The translations under genes and the position numbers were made by a program. A stretch of 64,000 nt of DNA from Dasypus novemcinctus (lineage: Eukaryota > Chordata > Mammalia > Cingulata > Dasypodidae), in contig NW_026688628.1 in assembly GCF_030445035.2 (NCBI RefSeq), positions 930,001-994,000 on the forward strand, read 5' to 3'. Every line of letters begins with the position of its first letter. Position 1 is the first letter of the stretch. Positions 26,240 to 38,285 of the stretch are shown here, one piece after another. Under the pieces are notes generated by a model. It made no database searches, was not told where the DNA came from, and saw only the letters and a list, made by a program, of their open reading frames with translations.

Positions 26240-26620
26240 CAAATATAGTTAAGACATCACTAAAGTCTAAAGAAATCTGCTAATTTAATGTAATCCCATC
26301 AATATTTTTTATTTTTCAGAAATAGAAAAGGTGAAAGTCAAATTTATATAGAATTACAAAATGTCCCAAATTTGACAAAATCTCTTGAAAAATAAGAACT
26401 AATTTGGAAGACTGAGAGTTACTAATTTCCATACTTTACTAATATACAATCATGTAAAAATTTTGGACTGTTAGAGGGATAGATATTTAAACCAATGCAA
26501 TAGGATTGAAATTTCAGAAATTAACCCATGTTTCTATAGACAATTGATTTTAGACAAAGTTGCAAAATTTCTAAAGAAAAAGGTAACTACCTACATAGGC
26601 ATGGATTTTATTTTTAATTC
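26240..26620 (+). mobile_element. Ancient L1 ORF2 fragment
   Basis: It retains a stretch corresponding to the region after the L1 RT, including CAATTGATTTTAGACAAAGT near 26545. No frame survives. It is duplicated at about 49205-49525. Confidence 0.55.
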
Positions 26621-26624
26621 ATTT

Positions 26625-26800
26625 TTAATACTTTTTTATTTTTAAACAAGCTTTTGATTGCCTAAATTTTACATAAAAATATAGGGGATTCTGAAACACC
26701 ACATCTCCTTCCCCTCCCACATCTTCCCATATTAACAACAGCTTTCATCAGTGTGATACATTTGTTACAATTGATGAACACATTTTGAAGCATTGCTACA
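26625..26800 (-). mobile_element. L1 3'-end fragment, minus strand
   Basis: A T-rich start is followed by the last ~170 bases of an older variant of the L1 3' UTR on the minus strand (compare 21830-21960). In copy 2 the same fragment continues to about 49850. Here it is cut at 26800 by the plus-strand L1, with the overlap ACA shared at the joint. Confidence 0.65.
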
Positions 26801-26811
26801 ATTGTGAGAGA

Positions 26812-29800
26812 CAAAGAAGGATACTACATATTAGTGGAAGGGATATCTCTCAAGGAGAATGAACAATCATAAATATTTATGCTCCTAACAAAGGTGCCTC
26901 CAAATACATGAGGAAAACACTGGAAAAACTAAGAGAAAGAATAGATGCCTCTAAGATTATAATGGGAGATTTTAATACACCACTATCAACTTTGGACAGA
27001 ACATCTCAAAACAGAATCACTAAAGAAACAAAATATTTGAACAGTATATTAGAGGAGCTGGATCTAATAGACATATACAGATCATTACACGAGAATACAG
27101 CAGGATACATATTTTTCTCAAGTGCACATGAATCATTCTCCAAGACAGACCATATGCTAGGCCACAAAGAAAGGCTTAATGAATTCAGAAAGATTGAAAT
27201 CATACAAAATCATTTCTCTGACCACAGTGGAGTGAAGCTGGAAATCTGAAAGGGCCAGAGGCCCAGATTTCACACCAAGATATGGAAATTAAACAGCACA
27301 CTCTTAGAAAACAGTGGGTAAAAGAGGAAATCTCAAAAGAACTTAATAACTACCTTGAAACTAATGATAATGATAACACAACATACCAAAATTTATGGGA
27401 TGCAGCAAAAGCAGTACTGATGGAAATTTATACCCATAAATTCATACATCAAAAAAGAAGAAAGAGCAAAAATTGAAGAACTAACTGCACATTTGGAGGA
27501 ATTAGATAACAACAACAAAGTAACCCCACAGGAAGAAGAAAGAAAGAACAAAGATAAGTGTAGAACTAAATGAAATAGAAAATAAGAAAGCACTTGAATA
27601 GATAAAAAAGACCAAGAGCTGGTTCTTTGAGAAGATCAATAAAAATGACAAACCCTTAGCTAGACTAAGAAAGAAAAAAAGAGAGAAGAAGCAAATACAC
27701 AAAATAAGAAATGACAAAGGAGATATCACCAATGTCCCCACAGAAATAAAGACTATCATAAGAGGATACTTTGAAAAACTATATTCCAGCAAAAATGACA
27801 ATTCAGAGGAAATGGAGAAATTCATAGAAACACATAAGCAGCCTATACTGATGAAAGAAGAAATTGGTGATCTCAACAAACCAATCACAAGTAAAGAGAT
27901 AGAATCAGTCATTAAAAATCTCCCAACTAAGAAGAGCCCAGGGCCAGAGGGCTTCACAGGTGTATTCTACAAAAGATTCCAGAAAGAACTAACACCAATC
28001 TTGCTAAAACTCTTCCAAAAAAACCAAAACAGAAGGAACATTTTAGAACTCATTCTATGATGCCAACAATACCCTAGTACCAAAGCCAAACAAAGACACA
28101 ACAAGAAGGAAAATTACAGATCAAATTCTCTAATGAACCTACACACAAAAATAGTCAACAAAATACTTGCTAACCCTATTCAACAACACATTAAACGAAT
28201 TATACACTGTGACCAAGTGGGATTCATTCCAGGTATGCAAGGATGGTTCAACATAAGAAAATCAATCAATGTAATACACCATATAAACAGATTGAATGAA
28301 AAAAAATGACATGATCATATCTATAGATGCAGAAAAAGCATTTGACAAAATACAGCACCCTCTAATGATAAAAACTCTCCAAAAGATTGGAATACAAGGA
28401 AAATTTTTGAACATGATAAAAAGTATATATGAAACCCCATAGTCAACATTGTTTGCAATGCTGAAGTCCTAAAATCCTTCCCTCTAAGATCAGGAAAAAG
28501 ACAAGGATGCCCACTATCACCTCTTCTATTGAACATTGTCTTAGAAGGACTTGCTCAAGGACTGAGGCAAGAACCAAGAAAAAAAGGCATTCAAATTTGA
28601 AAGGAAGAAGTCAAAATTTCAATATTTGCAGATGACATGATCCTATACATAGAAAACTCTGAGAGGTCTACAACAAAGCTTCTAGAACTCATAAATGAGT
28701 TTAGTATAGTCGCAGGTTATAAGATCAATGAGCAAAAATCAGTAGCATTTCTGTACACCAATAAAGAGCAAACTCAGGAGGAAATCAAGAAACAAATACC
28801 ATTTACAATAGACAATTAAAAAATCAAATACCTAGGAATAAATTTAACTAAAGAGGTAAAGAACTTATACACACAGAACTACACAAGATTGTTCAAGGAA
28901 ATCAAAGAAAACCTAAGTAAATGGAAGAATATTCCCTGTTCATGGATAGGAGACTGAATATTATTAAGATGTCTATCCTACCAAAACTGATCTACACATT
29001 CAATGCAATCCCAATAAAAATCAACACAGCATTTTTTAAGGAAGTAGAAAAACTAACTATGAAATTTATTTGGAAAGGAAAGAGGCCCTGAATAGCCAAA
29101 GACATTTTGAAAAAGAAAAATGAAATTGGAGGAATCACACTACCTGACTTCAAAACATACTACCAAGCTACAGTAGTGAAAACAGCATGGTATTGGCATA
29201 AGGAGAGACACACAGACCAATGGAACCAAACTGAAAGTTTGACATAGATCCTCATATATATAGCCATATAATATTTGATGAAGCCACCATTCCCTCTAAC
29301 TGGGAGAGAATGGCCTATTCAACAAATGGTGCCTGGAGAACTGGATATCCATATGTAAAAGAATGAAAGAGGATTAACATTTCACACCTTATACAAAGAT
29401 CAACTCAAGATGGATCAAAGACCTAAATATAAGAGTCAAGTAATAGGAAATGGCTTCATGAACTTCACACCAAAAGCACGAGGAGCAAAAGAACAAATAG
29501 ATAACTGGGGCTTCCTCAAAATTAAAGCCTTCTGCACCTCAAAGGAGTTTGTCAAGAAAGTAAAAAGGGAGCCTATACAATGGGAGAAAATATTTGGTAA
29601 CCATATATTGGATAGGAGACTTATTTTTTTTTTTTTTTAAAGATTTATTTATTTATTTAATTTCCCCCCCTCCCCTGGTTGTCTGTTCTTGGTGTCTATT
29701 TGCTGCGTCTTGTTTCTTTGTCCGCTTCTGTTGTCGTCAGCGGCACGGGAAGTGTGGGCGGCGCCATTCCTGGGCAGGCTGCACTTTCTTTTCACGCTGG

Positions 29801-30675
29801 GCGGCTCTCCTCACGGGCGCACTCCTTGTGCGTGGGACTCCCCCACGCAGGGGACACCCTTGCGTGGCACAGCACTCCTTGCGCGCATCAGCGCTGCACA
29901 TGGCCAGCTCCACACGGGTCAAGGAGGCCCGGGGTTTGAACCGCGGACCTCCCATATGGTAGACGGACGCCCTAACCACTGGGCCAAAGTTGGATAGGAG
30001 ACTTATAACTTGCATATATAAAGAACACCTATATCTTGAAAATAAAAAGATAAACAACCCATTTAAAAAATGGGGGAAAGGTTTAAACAGACACTTCTTC
30101 AAAGAAGAAATACAAATGGCTAAAAAGCACATGAAAAAATGCTCCAAATCTCTAGCTATCAGGGAAATGCAAATCAAAACTACAATGAGATACCATCCTG
30201 CTCCCATAAGATTGGCAGCTATGAAACAAACAGAAGAATACAAATGCTGGAGAGGAGGTGGAGGAATGGGAACACTCATCCACTGCTGGTGGGAATGCAG
30301 AAGGATCCAACCATTCTGGAGGACAGTTTGGCTGTTTCTCAAAAACTTTCCATAGATTTGCCATATGACTCAGCAATTCCACTGCTGGGTATATACCCAG
30401 CAGAACTGAAAACAAGGACACAAACTGATAGATGCACACCAATGTTCATAGCAGCATTGTTCACTATCGCCAAAAGTTGGAATCAACCCAAATGCCCATC
30501 AACAGATGAGTGGATCAATAAAATGTGGTATATACACACAATGGAATACTACTCAGCTGTAAGAACAAACACACTACAAACACATGTGATAACATGGATG
30601 AATCTTGAGAAACTTATGTTGAGTGAAGCAACCCAGACACTGAAGGACAAATACTACATGACCTCAATGATATGA
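26812..30675 (+). pseudogene. L1 ORF2 remnant (endonuclease, RT, C-terminal domain)
   Basis: The endonuclease motifs [12 protein letters not shown] (about 26960-26995) and [11 protein letters not shown] (about 27217-27249) are present. The RT palm reads [13 protein letters not shown] near 28625-28665. The C-terminal cluster with [12 protein letters not shown] lies near 30280-30320. The end, with WMNLEKLMLSEATQ, is at 30590-30675. The frame is broken by many small indels and stops and by the SINE insertion, so it is inactive. Confidence 0.88.
29624..29989 (-). mobile_element. DAS-type SINE inserted in L1 ORF2, minus strand
   Basis: On the minus strand it has an A-box-like TTGGCCCAGTGG near 29987-29976 and a B box GGTTCAAACCCC near 29945-29934. 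A GC-rich body follows, then an A-rich tail with AAATAAATAAATAAATC read from about 29660 leftward. The target duplication TTGGATAGGAGACTTA (29608-29623 and 29990-30005) is perfect over 16 bp. The high CpG content and perfect repeat suggest a fairly recent insertion. Confidence 0.95.
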
Positions 30676-33056
30676 AATAACCAAGCTGCCCTAGATAGCA
30701 AGAGCCTGAACGATAGGCTTACAGGAAATCATAGGGTGGAGGAAGGATGTGAGCCGATGTCTGCAGGGGTGGAATTTAAGACGAGATGGTGGTAAGTATG
30801 AACACAAAGAAGAGAAAGAAGTGGGGCAAGGGGTTGCCTTTGGTTGGGGCTTTGCGGGTTTGAGGGTGGCTGGGGAGGGACGGATGGGTAACGTTGCCCA
30901 AAAGTGGGGGGAGGGAGGGGTAGCATACGAACACAGGAGAGGGTCAGGTGTTGGTGGAGAGTAAAATGCCGAGAAAATCATATCAAAATATAATAAAGAG
31001 GGTTACCTGTTTAGAATGCTCGGAGGGGAGGGTCTGATGCAGGACGGGCTCCTGGGGAATGTCTAAATGCTCATTCTGCCAGAGTGGGTGACACCATGGG
31101 GTAGAAACCCAAGTAGTGAGAGTGGGGGTGGACCCACATCCTGGGGAGGACTAATGCCATCAAATAGAGGGAACTGTATCCCTCGAGAGAAAGGGTGGCT
31201 CCCAGGGCATTGGGGCAGTTGAGAAAGTTAGGCCCTGAACTCTATTCCATCTATCTCTGGAAGTGGCTCCTCGGGAAATGGAGGTTGGCTGTCACTGTGG
31301 GCACCAAGGTAGAAGGGAAAATGGATGTTAAATGTGTGGAACCAAGGTATATGGGGGGTAAGAGAGGAGTTTCATGAGAGTACACAAGGATGGATATAAA
31401 ACATGTAATATTACACCATAACATATAGGAGATGACAGACTGATAATGTAAACCATAATGTAAAACATAGGATAACTAAGAATGTAAAAAACTGTGTATC
31501 CTCAAGTATGCACCACAATGTAAGCACAGATGTCACCTTGTTAGAAAGCTATTGTCTCAGACTCTGTACATCACGTTAAGTAAATATGATGTGAATAGGG
31601 TGTAAGAGTATCGATGTGGAAGGGAAAAGGTTGTGTGGTGGTTGTATGGGAGTACTGTATATTATATATATGCATTGCTGTGGTCTAGGACTCCTGTGAA
31701 GAGAAGCTCAATAATTGGGGGGGGGGGAAAAAAAAAAGAAAAGAAAAGAAAAAGATAGGATGTAGAATTTTTTTCCATGCCAAAAGTTGGAATCAACCCA
31801 AATGCCCATCAACAGATGAATGGATAAATAAAATGTGGTATATACATACAATGGAATACTACTCAACTTTAAGAACAAATACACTACAAACACACGTGAT
31901 AACATGGATGAATCTTGAGAAGCTTATGTTGAGTGAAGCAACCCAGGCATTGAAGGACAAATACTACATGACATCAATAATATGAAATAAGTAAACACAA
32001 TATGCCTCGGAGAGCTAGAGACTGGATGATAGGCTTACAGGAAATCGTGGGGTAGAAGAAGGATGTAAGCTGACATCTACATGGATGAAATCTATAAGCT
32101 GGAGGTAAATATGTGTACCTGGAAGGGATAAAATTGGGGCATAGGGTTAACTTTGGGTGGGGCATTGTGGGCTTGAGGGGGGCTAGGGATGGGCGGATGG
32201 GTAATATTGCCAAGAAATTAGGGGCAGGTTGGGGCAACATACGAACATAGGAGATTGTCAGGTATTTAGTTGAGAGTATAATGCTGAGAAAACCTTTTCA
32301 AAAATATAATAAGGAAAGTTACCTGTTTAAGATACTTAAAGGGGATAATCTGATGCAGGACAGACTCCTAGGGAATATGTGAATTCTCATTTTGCCAGAG
32401 AGGGTTATATCATTGGGTAGAGACCCATATAATGAGAGTGAAGGTATACCCACATCCTGGGGAGGACTGATGCCATCAAATAGAGGGAACTGTATCTCTC
32501 AAGAGAAATGTTGGCTCCCAGGGCATTAGGGCAGTTGAGCATGTCTAGCCCTCAACACTGTTACAAGTATCTCTGAACATGGCTCTTCAAGAAATGAAGA
32601 TTGACTGTCACTGTAGGCCCCAAGGGGAGGGGGAAATAGGTATTGAATAGATGGAACCAACGTAACTGTGAGGGCAATAGAGTACGGAAGGATGGATATA
32701 AGACATGTAAAATTACACCAAAAATATATAGGGGCTGATAGGCTAAAATGTAAACCATAATGTAAAACATAAGATAACTAAAAATTTAGAAAATCATATA
32801 GCCTAAAGTATAAACCACAAAGTAAACACAAATATTACCTTGTTTGAAAACTATTGTCTCAATATCTGTACATCAGTTTCAGTAAATATGGTACGAATAT
32901 GTTAAAAGATTTTTGCTGTGGCAGGGAAAAGGTTTTATGTTGGATATGTGGGAATACTGCATATTGTATATATGAATTACTGTGACCTAAAACTCTTGGG
33001 AAGATAAGCTTAATAATTAGAAGAAAGAAAAGAAAAAGATAAGATGTAGAATTTTT
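30468..33056 (+). repeat. Two tandem ~1.3-kb units of L1 ORF2 end plus 3' UTR
   Basis: The segment starting CCAAAAGTTGGAATCAACCC recurs 1310 bases later (30470 and 31780). Both units run from the last ~65 codons of ORF2 through the same 3' UTR order to an A-rich stretch with GATGTAGAATTTTT. The units differ noticeably. The first resembles the young L1 at 53 kb and the second resembles the older L1 at 1.7-3 kb. So this may be two L1 copies joined rather than a fresh duplication. Confidence 0.8.
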
Positions 33057-34795
33057 CCAAATTAATATGTATTCTATATCTAACCTTTAAACTCATTGCT
33101 ATATTCCATTTTACTATTAAGGGAACCTGGCAATATACTGGGCTTCACTTTTCAGGAAGTTTTGGATCACAGAGGGGTTCAACAATGGCAGCAGAGGAAT
33201 GGTGGTATGGTATGTTATTGACAGGGGACATATGGTTCACAGGGAGTTCTACAGGGCATATATGTTTGGATATTTTCTTAGTGGAAACAATTAAAAACAA
33301 CAACTGAGGGAGTGCTGAATTCCTAGCCAGGGGAGCTCTATCATAGTCCCTAAGGGAACAGCAACAATCCCCCAAGTGCAACGGCAAAGACCAAAAAGGA
33401 ATGAAGTTCCAACAATGAGCTCCTGATACTAATGACTATGCTTGTGAGCCTGTGCACCTGAAATAAGAGCAAGGCCTAGAGCAGTAGTGTGCCTAAGAGT
33501 TACCTCCTGAGAGCCTCCATGTTGCTCAAATGTGGCAAGTCTCAAAGCCAAACTCAGCATATACATGCATTGCCTTCCCCACCAGTGTGGGACATGACTC
33601 CTGGAGATGAGCCTGCCTGTTGCCGAGGGATCACTATCAAGTACTAGCTGATGACGTAACTAGACAATGACCTTGAATAAATGGTTCAACTCGGACCAGC
33701 AGAATATCCCTGTCTACATATAATAACAGGAGTTAAAAATGCCTTTTGACCTAAATCAAGGGGGAATTGGAAAGGACAAATGAGTTTATATGGTTATGAG
33801 TCTCTAAAAAAGAGCTCTCTAAAGTTTATATGGCTATCAGTCTCTAAAAATGTTATCAGAGGGGTTGTCGTTATGCACACCTGAGCAGAGTCTCAGAGAC
33901 AGATAAAGTAGATACAACCCCAGAAATTCGTTCTTCTGAGGGCTACAAAGACCCACAGGTCTTATGGTCATGGCAGATGAAGTTCAGTGCAATGTCAGTT
34001 GGCCCTTCTTTGGAGTTTGTGTTTCTGTGTGATGGAGCTGGACTCAGATGTGATCTCTTTTCACATTGTAGTTGAATTGTAGTTGGTGCTGGGGTTTAAG
34101 ATATATCTAGGGTATCTGAATCTCTGGACTGACCATGTGATAGTCAGACCCTGAGCCTCAACAGACTTCAGCTCCTACACTCTGGTTTATTGGACTTACC
34201 CCACTCAGCTAACATGGAGGTGAAGAATGTCAACCACCACGCCATGGAGCCAAGAATGTCTACAACTGAAAGCAGGAGAATTGCATCCAACATCCATGTG
34301 GAACCTAAGCCCCCTGTTGTCATATGTGGAATGGACTCAAACAATCTAAGGTCCATAGGATGGAGGAATAGAATATGGATTAGAGTGGACCTACTGATAT
34401 ACTATTCATGAACTATTGTGGCTAGTATTCGAAGAAAATGTGGCACTGGTGTGGAAAAAAGAGGCCATGGTGGCTACTGGGTGTGGGGAATGGGAGGAAG
34501 AGATGAGATGTGGAGGCATTTTCGGGACTTGGAGTTGTCCTGGGTGGTGCTGCAGGGACAGTTACCGCACATTGTTGGTCCTCCCATGGCCCACTGGGTG
34601 GAACGTGGGAGAGTGTGGGCTATGATGTGGACCATTGACCATGAGGTGCAGCGATGCTCAGAGATGTATTCACCAAATGCAATGAACGTGTCATGATGAT
34701 GGGGGAGAATTTTGCTATAGGTGGAGTAGTGGGGTTAGGGGGATGGGGGGTACATGTGGACCTCATATTTTTTTAATGTAATATAAAACACAAAG
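31778..34795 (+). mobile_element. Older L1 3' end with full long 3' UTR
   Basis: It starts in the last part of ORF2 and includes the ORF2 end near 31975 and about 2.8 kb of 3' UTR to a T-run, AATGTAATATAAAA and an A-rich tail. It is collinear with 1700-4867. No target-site duplication pairs the left joint (31775) with the right flank (34796 onward). Confidence 0.85.
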
Positions 34796-35386
34796 CAAAA
34801 CAAACCCCATTTACCTTTCTCTCTTGATATCCATTTGGCCCTTTGTGTTTTGAGTATTGTTGAAATTCAGTGTTTCCTGATACTGGTTTGGCCCTTGTTG
34901 TCTACCATCAGTTTTCCCTCAGGAAATAGCTGAGGTGTGAACAAAGTGCAGGGTGACATAGAAGGAGGGTTGCTGAGGTTGTTGGTGCTGGGGGTAGGAA
35001 ATGGACGTGACAGTGGAGGAGAGCTTGCTATTGCAGATAGAGCTGCTGGCTGAGAAAGGGCACTTGGTAGGAGAAGCAAGGACTTTCCAACAGTGGGAAA
35101 TGGAGCCAGAGACCCAACCCTGGAGGGCTCTTCAGGATCAGCTGAGTGGCAGACGGAAACAATAGCCAATTCTTCTCCACTCCCGGCCACCCACAGGATT
35201 AACCGTCCCTGCTCCTCTGCTAGGTGCTTGCATGTGACCAAGGAGCCATGTGTGACTCTTCAGGCAGAAGCATGTAAGCACCCATGGCCAGGAGCTCCAG
35301 AGACTTGACACTGAAAGGACCACAGCCTGATTGTTGACCCTCCCTCCACCTGGGTTCCTGAGACTGGACTGAGCAGAGCCTCCCTG

Positions 35387-35422
<36 letters not shown>

Positions 35423-35640
35423 TGGCATGGGAAGTCTATCTTTACTTTAAGCCACTGTCTCAGTTTGCCAGGGTTAGTCTGACAATGCCCCAGAACCACT
35501 CATTTAAGCCCCCAGGTTGAAGGTTCTATCATGTGCCTCTCTGACAGTGATCAGATCAGGAAGGAAAGGCTTGCCCCTGTGGACCCAATCCTTAGCAAAA
35601 GGGCACTGACCATCACTAGCCAAAGCCAATTAGTCTATGG
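34796..35640. other. Intergenic DNA with a (CA)n microsatellite
   Basis: Apart from the microsatellite at 35388-35420 this looks single-copy and of moderate GC. Overlapping frames here include CA-repeat translation and are not credible genes. Confidence 0.45.
35388..35420. repeat. (CA)n microsatellite
   Basis: Thirty-three bases of pure CA dinucleotide repeat. Its purity suggests it could be variable between individuals. Confidence 0.97.
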
Positions 35641-35930
35641 GGTGTAGCAGTGCTCCAAAATGTATTCACCAAATACAATGAATGTGCCACCCTAATGAAA
35701 GAGGTTGTTGATGTGGGAGGAGTGGAGTGAGGGGGGTGGGGGTATATGGGAACCTCATATTTTTTGAATGTAACATTTTTTGTGATCTATGTATCTTTAA
35801 AAAATACAACTCTAAAATTGATGGGGGTGGAGTGTGGAGTATATGGGAACCTCTTATGTTTTTTAATGTAAAGTTTTGTGTGATCTATTAACTTTAAAAA
35901 ATGATAATTAGAAAATTAAAAATTAAAAAC
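35640..35930 (+). mobile_element. L1 3'-end fragment with a repeated terminal block
   Basis: From 35640 to about 35810 this matches the last ~165 bases of the L1 3' UTR family (compare 4690-4850). The final block then repeats in a diverged form at about 35820-35900, with GGGGGTGGAGTG and GGAACCTCTTATG. The tail is A-rich. It is either two short insertions or a local duplication of the tail. Confidence 0.65.
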
Positions 35931-35949
35931 AAAACAGTAATTAGAGCTC

Positions 35950-36175
35950 CACCGACCCAGGGCTTACCGTGAGCCACTGTATGCGGACTAAGTACATTCA
36001 TTCTCATAAGTGGCGATGAGGTCGGTTCTGTTTGATCTGTCCTAGAATGGCAAAGTGAGACAGAGAGGCTGTGACTTGTGAAGGCTCCACAGCTAGTCAC
36101 CATAGAGCTGATACTTCGACCCAGGACTGCTCAGCCTGGGCTGCTAACCAACACACTGACTACTGTTAACTGTGC
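35950..36175 (-). repeat. MIR (ancient tRNA-derived SINE)
   Basis: On the plus strand the order is the reverse complement of MIR. It has a CATTCATTCTCAT-like middle, GATGAGGTCGG, GACAGAGAGGCTGTGACTTG, CACAGCTAGT, then GACCCAGGACTGCTCAGCC near the tRNA-like head. MIR elements are old and shared across mammals. Confidence 0.8.
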
Positions 36176-36643
36176 TCCAAGGAAATTGACTTAGGAAGTA
36201 ATCTGATCAGCTTTGTTAGGGGCTGAAAGTACCTGCAATGAATTTTGGGGCAGTTTGGTCCTTCAGCAAACCTGTAGTACAGAATTCACCCTCTTTATGA
36301 CCAATGACCCCAAGGTCAGAGAAACTGCTCCTGGAGCCCTGGAGTTGATCAGATACCAGTGCCCATAATCCCAATACCATGGTGTGAACATTGGTACAAA
36401 TGGACTTTGAAATGCCTTTTGCTGTTCTTGTTGCTTTTAAGATTCTTTTCTTTAGATTTTAATTAATATTTATTTCAGTTGCATCATTTCCTTTTGGCAT
36501 ACACAAAGCCCCAGGACTTGAATTTGCCTGTAATCCCAGCTAATCAAAACTGCCCTTAAATGCTTTAAACACATAAAATCCCATTTGAATGAATGTATTC
36601 TAAAGACAATTCCCATTTTCCAGGCAGCAGTAAGGCATTCGAG

Positions 36644-36839
36644 CAGGAGTCAGCGACTTTCTCTGTGAAGGGCCAGGTGGGAAATTTCCTGCCCCAGGGG
36701 CTCTGTCGCTATCACTCAACCCCAACATCTTACACAGGGAGGATAGAGAAATGAATGGGTGTGGCTATGTTCTAATAAAACTTTATCAAAACTGGATGGG
36801 GGCCAGGTTTGGCCCATGGGCCTTAGTGTGCCGACCCTG
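36644..36839. mobile_element. Non-autonomous hAT-Charlie-type DNA transposon
   Basis: Terminal inverted repeats are recognisable: CAGGAGTCAGCGA at the left and TGTGCCGACCCTG at the right. The body has GTGAAGGGCCAGGTGGGAAAT, CTAATAAAACTTTATCAAAA and TTTGGCCCATGGGCC, typical of a widespread mammalian MER-type element. Flanking 8-mers agree poorly, so the target duplication has decayed. The exact family name is not given. Confidence 0.75.
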
Positions 36840-37853
36840 TCATATAGAAAGGTGTGCTTATGGCTCATTCCTGATTTCCCTCCAAGGGGCAGAGCCCCAG
36901 TCACTTCCTACCTTGGGGCTGCTCTCTGGCTCTTGTTCAGTCAGCCCTGGAAGGTGGGACTGCTTATAAGACCGGCAAATTCAAGAAGGAGACACTGAGT
37001 CTTCAGGCTCACTCTGTCCTTCTCCCTCTTGGGCCTGGCCTTCAGTGGGCAGGGGCTCTGCTCTGCATTTCTACCACATTCAAGCTTCAGAAGTCACAAG
37101 CCCCACTGTGCAGTCCTCAGCAGTACTTTCTATCAGTGACACCCCATCAAGGAGCAATCTACATTCCACCTTAGGGTGCTGTGGAAAGGGACTCCTCAAA
37201 GGTACAAACTAAACGGTGTAGTGTGAACTCTCTTTGTTATTCTGAAAATCCAGATGAATTTAATATTCTCTCGATAAAGAAGCATTGAGCAACTTCATAC
37301 ACCAAGAGTCCTGGCTTTTTGACTATTATCTCATGATGGTCATCAACTCACTGGCAGTATCATAGGTACTGTAGACTCAAAATGTAAACCCCACTTAATA
37401 AGTGAAACCATTTACAGTTGTTCAAAACCTATTGCTCACAGGAAGAAAACAGATGAGGCGTGTGTTGGCTGAAGGTCAGGAACACTTCCGTTCCATCCCC
37501 CTCCTGTTTTAAGGGCCAGCAGAGACAGTTACCTTGTCAGATGGCCCCAGAAGTCCCCTTCCTCCATCCAGTCCTTCCACACGCTAGAAGCCAGGCAGAG
37601 GGGTACGTCAGATGCAAGAGATATCCCGGGGGGCAGGCTGAGGGCCATGCTTGCTTCAACTGGAAACCACACTTCTGTGTGTGAAGTGAAGCTCATGAGA
37701 CTCAAGAGGCCTCCCACCAGTACTCCAGCGAGAGTTGACCAGAACTGGGGACTCACCTGGGCACCACTGATTGTGGGTGGTTAGGAGAAGAGGAAGGAGG
37801 CATTTTGTGGGATTATTTTATACACCATTAACTTACTTTCCAAGGGAATCTGT
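36840..37853. other. Single-copy-looking DNA, nothing recognised
   Basis: Moderate-GC DNA upstream of the MaLR LTR. I looked for further exons of the CFAP90-like gene on the minus strand and saw none. Confidence 0.4.
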
Positions 37854-38285
37854 GTTCCACATTATGGGTTGAGCTTTGTACCCAAAAAGATACCCTGAAG
37901 TCCTAATCCCGGGTACCTGGCAACACAAACTTTTTGCAAAAGTGTTATTGCAAGCAGAATCATTTAAATTGAATGAGGCCAACTGGAGTGGGAGGACCCT
38001 TCGTCCAGGATGGCTGGTGTCTTTAGAAGGGGGGTGTGGGCACAGACAGAAGGGGAGTGGGCGCCATGGGAAGAGAGACAGAGCAGGCCATAGGGTGACT
38101 GAAGAGACACTGAAAACCCAAGCCTTGCTGGCCAAGGGACAGGCATCCCAGAGGCCAGGATGGACCCACCAGCACAGCCCATGCACTTGTGGCTTCAGCC
38201 TGCAGGGCTGAGAGAGCGGTTCCTGGTGTTTTTAGCCACCCAGTTCGTGGCACTTGTGACAGCAGCCTGAGAAAAGTGAGGTGTC
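37854..38285 (+). mobile_element. Ancient MaLR-type LTR
   Basis: The start GTTCCACATTATGGGTTGAG, the middle GGTGTCTTTAGAAGG and the end GCCACCCAGTTCGTGGCA keep the order of a common old MaLR LTR. The 3' terminus is indistinct. Nearby open frames on both strands are by-products of GC content. Confidence 0.55.

Larger units (their letters stand above)
24594..26800. repeat. Copy 1 of a 2.2-kb direct duplication
   Basis: This segment matches 46675-49726 in the same orientation. In a ~370-base stretch compared by eye (about 25350-25700) the copies differ by roughly 5%, including small indels. The offset is 22081 bases for the first 55 bases and 22972 afterwards. The change comes from 891 bases present only in copy 2. 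It holds unassigned DNA, an L2 fragment, an old L1 ORF2 fragment and an L1 3'-end fragment. Because all of these are shared, they predate the duplication. The right border falls where a plus-strand L1 begins. Confidence 0.9.
26798..31777 (+). mobile_element. L1 copy starting inside the ORF2 endonuclease domain
   Basis: The sequence begins inside the endonuclease domain of ORF2, passes through the RT and the C-terminal domain, and ends in about 1.1 kb of 3' UTR that closes with a G-run and A-rich stretch (31718-31760). The 3' UTR resembles the full-length element at 51-60 kb more than the segment that follows it (31778 onward). No target-site duplication pairs with the left joint. A DAS-SINE interrupts it at 29624-29989. 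Confidence 0.85.
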
